NCBI GenBank assembly: GCA_040007095.1
Contig: JBDTVS010000096.1
Location: 1-18,146, forward strand
DNA: 18,146 nucleotides
Direction of reading: 5' to 3'
From: JBDTVS01 sp040007095
Lineage (GTDB): Bacteria > Acidobacteriota > Vicinamibacteria > Vicinamibacterales > CAVVIG01
Shown: piece by piece, positions 1 to 6,850 of the stretch
How positions within the stretch are numbered: position 1 is the first letter of the stretch
Layout of the letters: every line of letters starts with the position of its first letter
Program-made: the position numbers and the translations under genes
The notes under the pieces: model-generated
Told to the model about the DNA's origin: nothing
Seen by the model: only the letters and a program-made list of their open reading frames with translations
Database searches by the model: none

Positions 1-50
1 GCGGGCGCCGCGCGCCGGAAGCCGTGTACTAAATCATCGAACGCAGGACA

Positions 51-536
51 CTAGCGGCGTCGACCCTTCTTCGCAACGGCCTTCTTTTTCACGGCCTTCT
101 TGACAGTCTTCTTGACGACCTTCTTGACGGCCTTCTTGACGGCCTTCTTAACGGCCGCGCGCCTGGGCGCGGGCTTCGCCGCGACTTTGCGAGAGGCCTT
201 CCGCGGGGCCGAAGACTTCTTCGAGCCCGCCGACTTCTTGGCGGCGCCCGCCTTCTTCTTCGTGGCGCCGGCCGACTTCTTTGGTCCGGACAGCTTGGCA
301 GGCGCCGGCTTGGCCGCCGCCTTTTTGACGGCCGGCTTCGCTTTGCGTCGGGGGACCGCCTTGCGGGCGGGTTCCTGGGCGCCGCCGCTCGGCCGCACCA
401 CGGCAGCCGGTTCTTCGTCGGCTTCGGGCTCGATGTCTATTTCGACGTCGACGACATTTGCGTCTGTCGCGGTCGATTCGTCGACCATCAGCTCGTCATC
501 TGGAAGTTCCATTTCGTCGTCGAATTCGTCCTTCAT
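51..536 (-). CDS. Histone H1-like Lys/Ala-rich DNA-binding protein with acidic head
   Basis: A 161-residue low-complexity protein in two halves. Residues 1-45 are strongly acidic (many Asp and Glu). From about residue 55 to the end it is almost only Lys, Ala, Pro, Ser and Arg, closing with repeated VKKA/VKKT units and KKGRRR. Such tails occur in bacterial histone H1-like nucleoid proteins, so non-specific DNA or RNA binding is likely. I chose the ATG at 536 because GGAAAGG lies just upstream on the minus strand; an upstream ATG at 593 would add 19 residues with no ribosome site. It ends in TAG at 51. It lies downstream of the M64 peptidase gene with a 116-base gap in which I see no convincing promoter. 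The acidic head is unusual and could mask the basic tail or bind a partner. Function is inferred from composition only, since low-complexity tails can mislead. Confidence 0.75.
   Translation of the reverse strand: MKDEFDDEMELPDDELMVDESTATDANVVDVEIDIEPEADEEPAAVVRPSGGAQEPARKAVPRRKAKPAVKKAAAKPAPAKLSGPKKSAGATKKKAGAAKKSAGSKKSSAPRKASRKVAAKPAPRRAAVKKAVKKAVKKVVKKTVKKAVKKKAVAKKGRRR
91..156. repeat. 12-bp imperfect tandem repeat inside the histone-like gene
   Basis: About five 12-base units of the form acggccttcttg (plus strand) run head to tail, each encoding a four-residue VKKA-type unit on the minus strand. Units differ by one or two bases. Such arrays can change copy number by slippage in whole codons, so the tail length could vary between strains. 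Confidence 0.75.
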
Positions 537-652
537 TGTGTGCCTTTCCAGTCTGAATGTGACTGATGGCGTGTAGTGTTCACGAAGCGTCACGTTAGGT
601 CAAGAGTCACTATTCGCTTCAACGTGGTTCGAGCGATCGAGTCACGACCGAG

Positions 653-2050
653 TTATCGGCTGTAGAGGTCGAGGATCGCTTGAATCGCCCGGCGGCAGAC
701 GGCGCAGAACCCGGCGGTATTCCGCGTGAACATGATGCAGTCCACCTGCGGACGATAGAAACCGCGCGCTTCGTAGTTCGCCCCTTCGAACGCCCCGACG
801 CTGCTTCCGTACTGGCTGTCTCCGAGCAGGGTCTTCTCGTGCACGAGCTCCTCTCTGAAGAGCGCGTCCATCTCCGGTTCCGGTCGATTCGCCGATCGGA
901 TCTCACGGCGCCGCCGCTGGATCTGGCCCGAGTACTCCTCGAAGGCCGCTTTCGGCCACGGTGTCGGCAGGGGCGTGCCGCCCACCAGATCGCGCCATTT
1001 GAGCGTGGCGGAGTCGAGCAGCGCGGTCACATTGGGCTCCCAGGGCTCGACCCGATCGGTGGCCGGCAGGTACGCCACGTCCGAGGTGTAGTACTCGTCC
1101 GCCAGCGCGGCGAGATGATGTCCGAACTCGTGCACGAAGATATACGGCGCCCAGGCGCTGTCGGCGGCGACCGTGCTGTACAGCCCGAAGATGCCGCCGC
1201 CGCCGTAGGTGGCGCCATTCACGAGAATTTCCACCACGTCGTAGGGCGCGTTCGACGCGATCTCGCGAAACGCGCGATTTTCGAACGTGAGCACGTAGCG
1301 TTCGGAATCAAACGCATCGTAGCTGGTGCCGAGCGGCGTCCGTTTGTAGATCTGCTGCGACGGCCTGCTGATCCCGGACTCGGCCGACGCGGGGCTGAGG
1401 CCCCAGATGTTGATGTCGCGCTGCCGTTCCTTGAAAGGCGGCGTCGCGAACAATGCGCCGATCAGCCGCCGGGCGTCGCGCTCGAACTTCCCCCGCTGCC
1501 GAGCGGTGTAGCCGTCACCGAGAATCAGGAGATCGAGCTTGACGGCCGGATCGCCGCTGTCGTGAAACTTGATCAAGCCCCCTGGTGATGCGACCGACTT
1601 GCCGCGCTCGACGAACTTGTCGGCCGGATCGACCGCGAAGCTCCACACCTCGCGAAAGAGGTTGCGAGGGTCGCGCTTCTTGACGACAATTCGGACCGGC
1701 TTGTCGACCATCGGAAAACGAAGCGACTCGGAGAACGTCCGGTTCATCTCCTTGGCTTCCGGCGTCGTTTCCCACTCGCCGTAGATCGAGCTGAAGCCGC
1801 GCGAAAACAGGAGCCTGCCCGTCTCGCGGTCGGCCACTTCGAACAGATACCTGCCCCGATTGGTGTCGTCGAGAGGGCGCGCGGGATTTCCCGGCCAGGG
1901 CAACGGTTCGACGACCGTCCGATCGAGGCTGAAGCGCTCTTCGGTGGCGTTTCCCGTATGGTAATAATCGACCCTCATCGTCGGGATGCCCGCGGCGTCG
2001 ACCCGGGCGGCGACGAACATCAATAGGGCAGCAAGGAGCGTGTGTTTCAT
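653..2050 (-). CDS. Secreted IgA-peptidase-M64-family zinc metallopeptidase
   Basis: A 465-residue protein starting MKHTLLAALLMFVAARVDA, a signal peptide, so export is expected. The N-terminal part (about 20-150) resembles the M64 N-terminal beta domain. The catalytic part carries LDLLILGDGYTA near residue 173-182 and the zinc motif HEFGHHLAALADEYY starting at His307 (HExxH plus downstream Asp), typical of family M64. A Cys-containing stretch (CIMFTRNTAGFCAVC) lies near the end. AGGTG sits 7 bases before the ATG at 2050. An alternative ATG at 2068 would overlap the stop of the upstream gene (TAATG) and add six residues; either gives a signal peptide. It follows the methyltransferase gene by 17 bases and is probably co-transcribed with it. 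Substrate is unknown; the name IgA peptidase is a family label only. Confidence 0.9.
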   Translation of the reverse strand: MKHTLLAALLMFVAARVDAAGIPTMRVDYYHTGNATEERFSLDRTVVEPLPWPGNPARPLDDTNRGRYLFEVADRETGRLLFSRGFSSIYGEWETTPEAKEMNRTFSESLRFPMVDKPVRIVVKKRDPRNLFREVWSFAVDPADKFVERGKSVASPGGLIKFHDSGDPAVKLDLLILGDGYTARQRGKFERDARRLIGALFATPPFKERQRDINIWGLSPASAESGISRPSQQIYKRTPLGTSYDAFDSERYVLTFENRAFREIASNAPYDVVEILVNGATYGGGGIFGLYSTVAADSAWAPYIFVHEFGHHLAALADEYYTSDVAYLPATDRVEPWEPNVTALLDSATLKWRDLVGGTPLPTPWPKAAFEEYSGQIQRRRREIRSANRPEPEMDALFREELVHEKTLLGDSQYGSSVGAFEGANYEARGFYRPQVDCIMFTRNTAGFCAVCRRAIQAILDLYSR

Positions 2051-2067
2051 CAAGGCACCTGTTGTCA

Positions 2068-2793
2068 TTACACGCTCGGCAGCCACAAGGAACGTGCCGT
2101 CAGTTCACGATGGTTCAGTCCGGCCGCTCGATCCAGCTTCGCGACAATGGGCGGCAGACTGACCACGAAGCGCCATTCGTCGGCGCGTCCACCCGCCGCC
2201 ACGACCGTCTCCCGCCAGCGATTCCACCAGGGCGTGACGAAGCGCGCAATCGGCTCGACGATGAGCAGGCAGTCGCCCGGCGCCCGACGGGCGAGGAGCC
2301 GAGTCAGCAGCGCATCGCGCGACGCCGCGGGCAGTTCATTCAAGGCGAACGCCGCAAGCACGGCGCCTGACGCCGTCACGAGCGGAGCCGTCGCGTCGGC
2401 GCGCTCGGTCCGCGCCCTCAGTCCGAATGCGCGATAGGTGCGGTCGGCTTCGACGAGAGCCCAGGGGTGGCGATCGATCCCGAGAACCCGGGGCGGGCGA
2501 TCCGCCGCCGACGCCCAACCGGCGCCCGAAGCACCCGTCCCGCAACCGAGGTCGACGAGAGACGGGCCCACCAGCGTCGCGTCGGGGAGCGCGCGCGCGA
2601 TCTCCCGGACCACCAGAAAGTGCAGCGGCCCGTAGAACAACGCGAACGCGGCGCGCTTCCCCGCGCCGCTAAAGGCTGTGCCCTCCGAGAGGCGCTCCCG
2701 GCGCTCGACGTACGCCGACGACAACGCGCGCAGCGCCCGGGACACTTCGGCAAACGTGAGGTCCGCGAGATGGCGCGACTCCAGCGCTTCCAT
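2068..2793 (-). CDS. Class I SAM-dependent methyltransferase, Rsm22-like
   Basis: A 241-residue methyltransferase. Motif I DLGCGTG is at residues 81-87, the acidic strand GIDRHPWAL at 105-113, and NELP at 152-155. The order of blocks, including the early R-x-R-L and YGPLHFLVV segments, resembles the small-ribosomal-subunit Rsm22 family, whose members act on or with rRNA; this assignment is tentative. The ATG at 2793 has no clear ribosome site. The frame stays open upstream to about 2829 with plausible coding (HDHPFDRW just before the Met), but offers only ATT as a start there. Transcription probably starts near 2820 from a -10-like TAAAAT. It is divergent from the sigma-54 activator gene and precedes the M64 peptidase by 17 bases. 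Confidence 0.75.
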   Translation of the reverse strand: MEALESRHLADLTFAEVSRALRALSSAYVERRERLSEGTAFSGAGKRAAFALFYGPLHFLVVREIARALPDATLVGPSLVDLGCGTGASGAGWASAADRPPRVLGIDRHPWALVEADRTYRAFGLRARTERADATAPLVTASGAVLAAFALNELPAASRDALLTRLLARRAPGDCLLIVEPIARFVTPWWNRWRETVVAAGGRADEWRFVVSLPPIVAKLDRAAGLNHRELTARSLWLPSV

Positions 2794-2826
2794 CCAGCGA
2801 TCGAAGGGGTGATCGTGAATGCCCCT

Positions 2827-2832
2827 ATTTTA
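2827..2832 (-). promoter_or_regulatory. Possible -10 element for the methyltransferase gene
   Basis: On the minus strand the hexamer TAAAAT matches TATAAT at five of six positions and lies about 34 bases before the ATG at 2793. No good -35 is seen 17 bases upstream. It is one of the few AT-rich hexamers in this gap. Confidence 0.3.
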
Positions 2833-2864
2833 CGGGAAAGGTGTGGGCACGCGCCGTTAATGTT

Positions 2865-2892
2865 TTGTCCTGGGCCAACAACGATGTACGAT
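2865..2892 (+). promoter_or_regulatory. Possible sigma-70-type promoter of the sigma-54 activator gene
   Basis: TTGTCC (2865-2870) and TACGAT (2887-2892) are 16 bases apart, each matching consensus at four of six positions. They lie 36-63 bases before the start codon at 2928. The -10 overlaps ACGATAACG (2888-2896), a 9-mer that recurs in the upstream array of the amt cluster, so binding there could repress or autoregulate this gene. Confidence 0.3.
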
Positions 2893-2927
2893 AACGAACA
2901 CAATCCTACCATCCTGTAGGCCGCCTG

Positions 2928-4508
2928 GTGATGGCGGCGTTGACCCTGTTGACTCGAATGAAACCAAGAATCCCCGACGGCGCCGATACACGTGAGACTC
3001 GACGCCTGGCCACGCTGCTCGAGATGAGCCAGGCGTTGTCCGGCACCCTGAACCTGAAGACCTCCCTCCACAAAGTGCTCGAAATTCTCGGCAAGCGCCA
3101 CGGCGCGGTGCGCAGTATCGTCACGTTGCTGGCTGAAGAAGGCGATCTCTACATCGAAGCGGCCGACGGCCTCGACGAGCCGGCGCAGAGCATCCGCTAC
3201 CGGGTCGGCGAAGGCATTACCGGCCGGGTGGTCGAGAGCAGCAAGCCGATTGTCGTGCCGCGGGTCAGCCGCGAGCCGGATTTTCTGCACCGGGCATCGC
3301 GGCGATCCGAGTTGTCTCGCGAAGAGCTCAGCTTCGTGTGCGTGCCGGTGTTGATCAACCGCAAGGCGGTGGGCGCGCTCGGCGTCGATTTGCGCTTCAA
3401 GTCCGAGCGCGATTTCGACAGCAGCGTGAAGTTCATGGGCGTGGTCGCGTCGATGATCGCCCAGGCGCTGAAAGTGCAGCGAGCGGTCGAGGACGAGCGG
3501 CGGCGCCTGCTGGCCGAAAACACCCATCTGCGCCAGGAACTGAAAGAGCGCTACGATTTCTCGAACATCATCGGCACGAGCGGGCCCGTTCGGGAGATGT
3601 ACGAGCAGATCGCGCAAGTCGCCAAGACCAACACGACGGTGCTCATCCGGGGCGAATCGGGCACCGGCAAGGAGCTCATCGCCCACGCCATCCACTACAA
3701 CTCGCTGCGCGCCAAGAAGCCGTTCGTCAAGGTGAGCTGCGCGGCGCTGCCCGACAGCCTGATCGAATCCGAGCTCTTCGGCTACGAGAAGGGCGCATTT
3801 ACCGGCGCCCAGCAGCGCAAGAAGGGCCGCTTCGAGCTGGCCGAGGGCGGCACACTCTTCCTCGACGAAATCGGCGACGTCAACCTGGGAACGCAGGTGA
3901 AGCTGCTGCGGGTCCTTCAGGAGCGCGAGTTCGAGCGGCTGGGCGGCACCGAGACCGTCAAGATCAACGTCCGCCTGATCGCCGCCACGAATCAAGACAT
4001 GGAGAAAGTCCTGGCGGAAGGGAAATTCCGGGAGGACTTGTACTACCGGCTCAACGTGTTCACGATCTTCGTGCCGCCGCTGCGCGATCGGAAGGCGGAC
4101 ATGCTGCTGCTGGCCGACTACTTCGTCGAGAAGTTCTCACGAGAGCACGGCAAGATCATCAAGCGCATCTCGACGCCCGCGATCGACATGCTGATGGCCT
4201 ATCACTGGCCGGGCAACGTTCGGGAGCTTGAAAACGCACTCGAGCGCTCGGTGCTGGTCTGCGACGGACAGGTCATTCACGGCCACCATCTGCCGCCGTC
4301 GCTGCAAACCGCGGAATCCTCGGGCACGGTGACCCGGGTCTCGATGATCGACGCAGTCTCCGCCTACGAAAAGGACCTGATCCAGGATGCGTTGAAGACG
4401 ACCAGGGGCAATCGGGCCAAAGCCGCCCGGCTGCTCGCGACGACAGAACGGGTGTTCAACTACAAAGTGCGGAAGTATTCAATCGATTCCGCGAGATTTC
4501 GCACCTGA
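2928..4508 (+). CDS. NifA-like sigma-54-dependent transcriptional activator (GAF, AAA+, Fis HTH)
   Basis: A 526-residue enhancer-binding protein. A GAF sensor spans about residues 25-182, followed by a short coiled linker (185-210). The AAA+ domain shows Walker A GESGTGKE (242-249), the sigma-54 contact loop GAFTGA (289-294), Walker B LFLDEI (310-315), ATN (353-355), FREDLYYRL (367-375) and GNVRELEN (429-436). A Fis-type helix-turn-helix lies at about 494-516. All parts needed to open sigma-54 promoters are intact. There is no receiver domain, so control is by the GAF domain or a partner such as P-II, as known for some NifA proteins. The Cys cluster of oxygen-sensitive rhizobial NifA is absent. 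It starts at GTG 2928 or the adjacent ATG 2931, with only a weak AGG upstream. No nif structural gene is in the window, so I leave the symbol blank. Its likely targets are the -24/-12 sites at 9378 and 5870. Confidence 0.9.
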   Translation: MMAALTLLTRMKPRIPDGADTRETRRLATLLEMSQALSGTLNLKTSLHKVLEILGKRHGAVRSIVTLLAEEGDLYIEAADGLDEPAQSIRYRVGEGITGRVVESSKPIVVPRVSREPDFLHRASRRSELSREELSFVCVPVLINRKAVGALGVDLRFKSERDFDSSVKFMGVVASMIAQALKVQRAVEDERRRLLAENTHLRQELKERYDFSNIIGTSGPVREMYEQIAQVAKTNTTVLIRGESGTGKELIAHAIHYNSLRAKKPFVKVSCAALPDSLIESELFGYEKGAFTGAQQRKKGRFELAEGGTLFLDEIGDVNLGTQVKLLRVLQEREFERLGGTETVKINVRLIAATNQDMEKVLAEGKFREDLYYRLNVFTIFVPPLRDRKADMLLLADYFVEKFSREHGKIIKRISTPAIDMLMAYHWPGNVRELENALERSVLVCDGQVIHGHHLPPSLQTAESSGTVTRVSMIDAVSAYEKDLIQDALKTTRGNRAKAARLLATTERVFNYKVRKYSIDSARFRT

Positions 4509-4985
4509 CCACTGCAGGGTAGAGGGGCAGGTGGGGTAGGCCGGAGAAACAGGCGAACAAACCGACATTATTGAATGACTTGCGAGTTTTGGGGACCTTT
4601 TTATGGGAATGGTCACACAATCGTCCCAATGTCTTTCGAAAAATTCAAAACGCCAGCATGACCAGTAAAGGGTCGCTCGCGAACAACTCGACGGCGCGGG
4701 AACCGCTGCTCCGGGGGACTCGGTGGGACGAGTAGAACGAGGGGCGAGTTCGCACGGGCCTTGGCTCCTTACCCGCCCGAACCGCCCCATCGGTCTCACT
4801 CTGCCTGATACGTTTTCGAGGTGAAGACGTCGTGCTCTCCTCGACGAGACGCTTGAGAACCCGGAACTCGACTCACCGGGTCAAGTTTCGGGGCTCGCAA
4901 GTGAACTATCGCGCGCCGAGGCTCGCAGTTCTTCTAAGTTCTCACTTCTGAGTTTTCAGTTCGGGCTGCGTTTCTCAGCAGCCTG
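4509..4985. other. Noncoding gap with short repeats and weak hairpins
   Basis: No convincing gene on either strand; an open minus-strand frame at 4479-4799 has no coding character. A stem ACCCGG/CCGGGT (4859-4864 with 4876-4881), extended by CTTG/CAAG (4852-4855 with 4882-4885) and followed by TTT, could end plus-strand transcription. An AT-rich stretch (about 4570-4660) stands out against the GC-rich surroundings. Near 4934-4962 variants of AGTTCTCA/GAGTTTTCAG recur, like the short repeats seen near 14304-14385. The gap separates the activator gene from the convergent barrel gene. Confidence 0.5.
4964..4983 (-). terminator. Hairpin after the outer-membrane protein gene
   Basis: GGCTGC and GCAGCC form a 6-bp stem with an 8-base loop, starting two bases beyond the TAG at 4986 on the minus strand. 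It is followed by CGAACTGAAAA rather than a T run, so it may need a partner or merely protect the 3' end. Confidence 0.4.
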
Positions 4986-5771
4986 CTAAAACGTCACGCC
5001 GTAATAGACGAACAGGTAGCGGTTCTTGGTCGCATTCGAGTTCTCCCAGCTGTCGTTGCCGAAGCTGTAGCCGATATTCAGCAGGCCACTATGGGGAAGC
5101 GCGACCGAGATGCCGGGCGTGAAGTAGCCGAGGCTGTTCTTGTCGCTGAACCAGTCGGCGACGAAGCTGACCGGGCCGCCGATCGGCTGTTCATAGCCGA
5201 GCAACGCGCCTACTTTTTTACCAACGAAGGTGGCCTTTCCGCTGTCCTGGTCCGCCGCCACTCCGTATATCCCGGCGGTCACGCGCGGACCATCTTTCCA
5301 TTTCTTGCTCACGTTGCCGTAGTAGTAGGCCCATGTGCCCTGCCCATCCCGCTCGTTGAGCGGCGTATTCACCACCACGCCGGCGCTGGCCGCGAGGCCC
5401 ATGTCGTCGTTCTTGAAGAACTTCCACTTGATATCGGGCTGGATGTAGGCCAGGTTCGACGGCGATCCTTCGCCATAGTGGTAGATGGGGAAATTGAGGC
5501 CGATCTCCACGTCGTGCCCCGCGCCAAAGACGACGCGGGGATTGTAGATCGTGATCATGCCGCCGACCTTCGGTCCGGGTGCCTGAGGCAGCACGTCGAA
5601 TTCGAAATACGTCTTGCCCTTGTCCACGACATCGGTGCTCGGAATATTGAAGATCGTCGATTGCGCCATCGCGCTGGGCGCCGCGAGCACGCACCCCACC
5701 GCGACCAACACTGCCGGCACCAGCCTGCGGGCTCGGCCTGTTCGAGAAGTAACCATCTGTGATCGATACAC
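4986..5771 (-). CDS. Outer-membrane beta-barrel protein, putative porin
   Basis: A 261-residue protein with a signal peptide ending AMA before Gln37. The rest is rich in alternating aromatic and polar residues (YFEFDVLPQ, IQPDIKWKFF, WAYYYGNVSKKW) and ends RYLFVYYGVTF; a terminal Phe preceded by alternating hydrophobic residues is the usual outer-membrane insertion signal. I set the start at GTG 5771 because GGAGG lies exactly 7 bases upstream; an earlier GTG at 5777 is too close to that site and ATG 5756 too far. I do not recognise a specific family or substrate. A good -24/-12 element lies 99 bases before the start, so nitrogen-linked expression with the Amt cluster is inferred. A role in letting small nitrogen compounds across the outer membrane is possible but unproven. 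Confidence 0.8.
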   Translation of the reverse strand: MYRSQMVTSRTGRARRLVPAVLVAVGCVLAAPSAMAQSTIFNIPSTDVVDKGKTYFEFDVLPQAPGPKVGGMITIYNPRVVFGAGHDVEIGLNFPIYHYGEGSPSNLAYIQPDIKWKFFKNDDMGLAASAGVVVNTPLNERDGQGTWAYYYGNVSKKWKDGPRVTAGIYGVAADQDSGKATFVGKKVGALLGYEQPIGGPVSFVADWFSDKNSLGYFTPGISVALPHSGLLNIGYSFGNDSWENSNATKNRYLFVYYGVTF

Positions 5772-5869
5772 GTCCACACCTCCGAGATTGTCTGACGTTG
5801 TTAATGACTTGACGTTCGTGATTTGGCGCCTCTCGCGTCGGCCAACCTTCTCGATATGCGCCGGTCAGT

Positions 5870-5885
5870 TGCAAGACGCCGTCCA
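5870..5885 (-). promoter_or_regulatory. Sigma-54 (-24/-12) promoter candidate for the outer-membrane protein
   Basis: The minus strand reads TGGACGGCGTCTTGCA. TGG at -24 and TTGCA at -12 match the sigma-54 consensus with exact spacing, and the G at position 7 also matches; positions 4-6 do not. It lies 99 bases upstream of the GTG at 5771. An imperfect palindrome and an AT-rich stretch lie further upstream where an activator could bind. Confidence 0.55.
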
Positions 5886-5950
5886 CTTGCCGTGATCGAC
5901 CCGCCGCGTAAGAGCGCAGAATTCATTAGGAAAACCTGCTGGTCGCGCTC

Positions 5951-5968
5951 AAGTGGCTATGCCAACTT
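5951..5968. promoter_or_regulatory. Imperfect palindrome, possible operator or activator site
   Basis: AAGTGGCTATGCCAACTT reads nearly the same on both strands (TGGC/GCCA arms with one extra A). It sits 65-83 bases upstream of the -24/-12 element at 5870-5885, at the edge of an AT-rich stretch (about 5965-6030). It could serve the sigma-54 activator or the adjacent ribbon-helix-helix protein; nothing in the sequence decides between them. Confidence 0.25.
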
Positions 5969-6043
5969 ACATACATGATTGAATGATTTAGAACTCTGAT
6001 ATGACATTTGTGTTGTTTTATGGCCGTGCCCTTCGCTGGCGTT

Positions 6044-6268
6044 TCAGCGCCGTTTCCGTGCGCGCGCGTCCTCCCCTTTCGGTTTTGTATCATCAGTCTG
6101 ACGTTCAGCCCGCCGCGGCGGCCACTCCCGCGACTCGAGCCACCAGCGAATGCCTTGACGAACCTGTTCCGACTCCGACAGGCCCGTACGCTCTTTGATC
6201 GCCCGAAGCTTGTCCAGGATGTCGGGTTCGATCATGAAGGTGCGGCGCTTCTTCACAGGGACTGCCAT
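6044..6268 (-). CDS. Small ribbon-helix-helix protein (CopG/Arc-type)
   Basis: A 74-residue basic protein. Residues 8-48 fit a ribbon-helix-helix fold: a beta strand (RRTFMIEPD), helix A (ILDKLRAIKERTG) and helix B (SESEQVRQGIRWWLESR). The tail is charged and low in complexity. Proteins of this fold bind DNA as dimers, either as repressors or as antitoxins. No toxin gene lies beside it, so repressor or accessory regulator is more likely. It lies 92 bases after the P-II gene and behind a strong hairpin, so it may be expressed by read-through or from a separate weak promoter. The ATG at 6268 has only AGG directly before it as a ribosome site. Confidence 0.7.
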   Translation of the reverse strand: MAVPVKKRRTFMIEPDILDKLRAIKERTGLSESEQVRQGIRWWLESREWPPRRAERQTDDTKPKGEDARARKRR

Positions 6269-6324
6269 CCTGGGCAGGGCACTGCCACGCCCGTCTCGTG
6301 AGACAGGTCGGCATGCCCGAAGTC

Positions 6325-6349
6325 GGACCGGCGCAACGCGCGCCGGTCC
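6325..6349 (-). terminator. Strong hairpin after the P-II gene
   Basis: GGACCGGCGC and GCGCCGGTCC form a perfect 10-bp stem with a 5-base loop, 11 bases beyond the stop of the P-II gene on the minus strand. No T run follows, so it may be a partial terminator or a 3'-end stabiliser of the amt-P-II message that lowers expression of the downstream gene. Confidence 0.6.
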
Positions 6350-6360
6350 TGGGGTGTGTC

Positions 6361-6693
6361 TTAGTCCTGTTCGAGCTCGCCGGTGCGGATGCGGTAGCTC
6401 TGACCGACCGGAAGGACGAACACGCGGCCGTCGCCGATCTCGCCCGTGCGCGCGGCCTCGATGATCGCCTTGACCGCGTCGTCGACGATTTCCTCGTGGA
6501 CGACGACCTCGATCTCCATCTTCGGCAGCAGGCTCACGCTGTATTCCTGGCCGCGATAGATGGCGGTGTGGCCCTTCTGCTTGCCGTGCCCGCGAACCTC
6601 GGTCACCGTCACGCCGGAGACACTGAGCTTCGCGAGCGCGTCCTTCACTTCGTCCACCTTGTTGGGGCGGACGATGGCTTTAATCAGTTTCAT
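6361..6693 (-). CDS. glnK: P-II nitrogen regulatory protein (GlnK/GlnB family), amt-linked
   Basis: A 110-residue P-II protein of normal length. The T-loop runs from about residue 37 to 55 and holds Tyr51, the known uridylylation site. The C-terminal signature TGEIGDGRVFVLPV, which helps bind ATP and 2-oxoglutarate, is complete. P-II trimers sense energy and 2-oxoglutarate and, when unmodified, plug Amt channels; linkage to amt in one cluster supports the GlnK name over GlnB. TGGAGA before the ATG at 6693 is a good ribosome site. It follows the 47-residue membrane protein gene by 13 bases. The protein is nearly the same as the P-II encoded at 13965-14294, including the T-loop, so both should be substrates of GlnD. 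Confidence 0.93.
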   Translation of the reverse strand: MKLIKAIVRPNKVDEVKDALAKLSVSGVTVTEVRGHGKQKGHTAIYRGQEYSVSLLPKMEIEVVVHEEIVDDAVKAIIEAARTGEIGDGRVFVLPVGQSYRIRTGELEQD

Positions 6694-6706
6694 GAGCGGT
6701 CTCCAG

Positions 6707-6850
6707 TTATCGGGTGCTCCGTTGCTTGCGCCAGTTGAGAAACGCGGCGGCGGCGATCCCGACGGCGACGGCCGGCGCCGGTGCGCCGGCTTTCAACAGC
6801 AGGCCGCAGCTCAGAATGCACGCGCCGATGAAGTATCTCCAGTTCACCAT
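6707..6850 (-). CDS. 47-residue membrane protein between the TPR gene and glnK
   Basis: A short frame, MVNWRYFIGACILSC at its start and FLNWRKQRSTR at its end, with a hydrophobic middle of Leu, Ala, Gly and Val (residues 6-38) that could form one long or two short membrane segments. NW-R at both ends and a basic tail suggest a cytoplasmic C-terminus. Its ATG (6850) overlaps the TGA of the TPR gene in ATGGTGA, a classic translational-coupling layout, and its TAA is 13 bases before the glnK start. Third codon positions are mostly G or C, as in neighbouring genes. I do not recognise a family. Position suggests a partner of Amt or P-II. Confidence 0.6.
   Translation of the reverse strand: MVNWRYFIGACILSCGLLLKAGAPAPAVAVGIAAAAFLNWRKQRSTR

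Noticed and set aside
2418..3995. A 525-codon open frame on the minus strand covering the activator and methyltransferase genes
   Set aside because: It runs through two well-supported genes and matches no family; shadow of high GC.
2928..4508. Naming the activator nifA and the window a nitrogen-fixation island
   Set aside because: No nitrogenase or cofactor genes are present, and NifA-like architecture is common to other sigma-54 activators.
6044..6268. Antitoxin of a toxin-antitoxin pair
   Set aside because: The fold fits an antitoxin, but no toxin-sized partner lies next to it on either strand.
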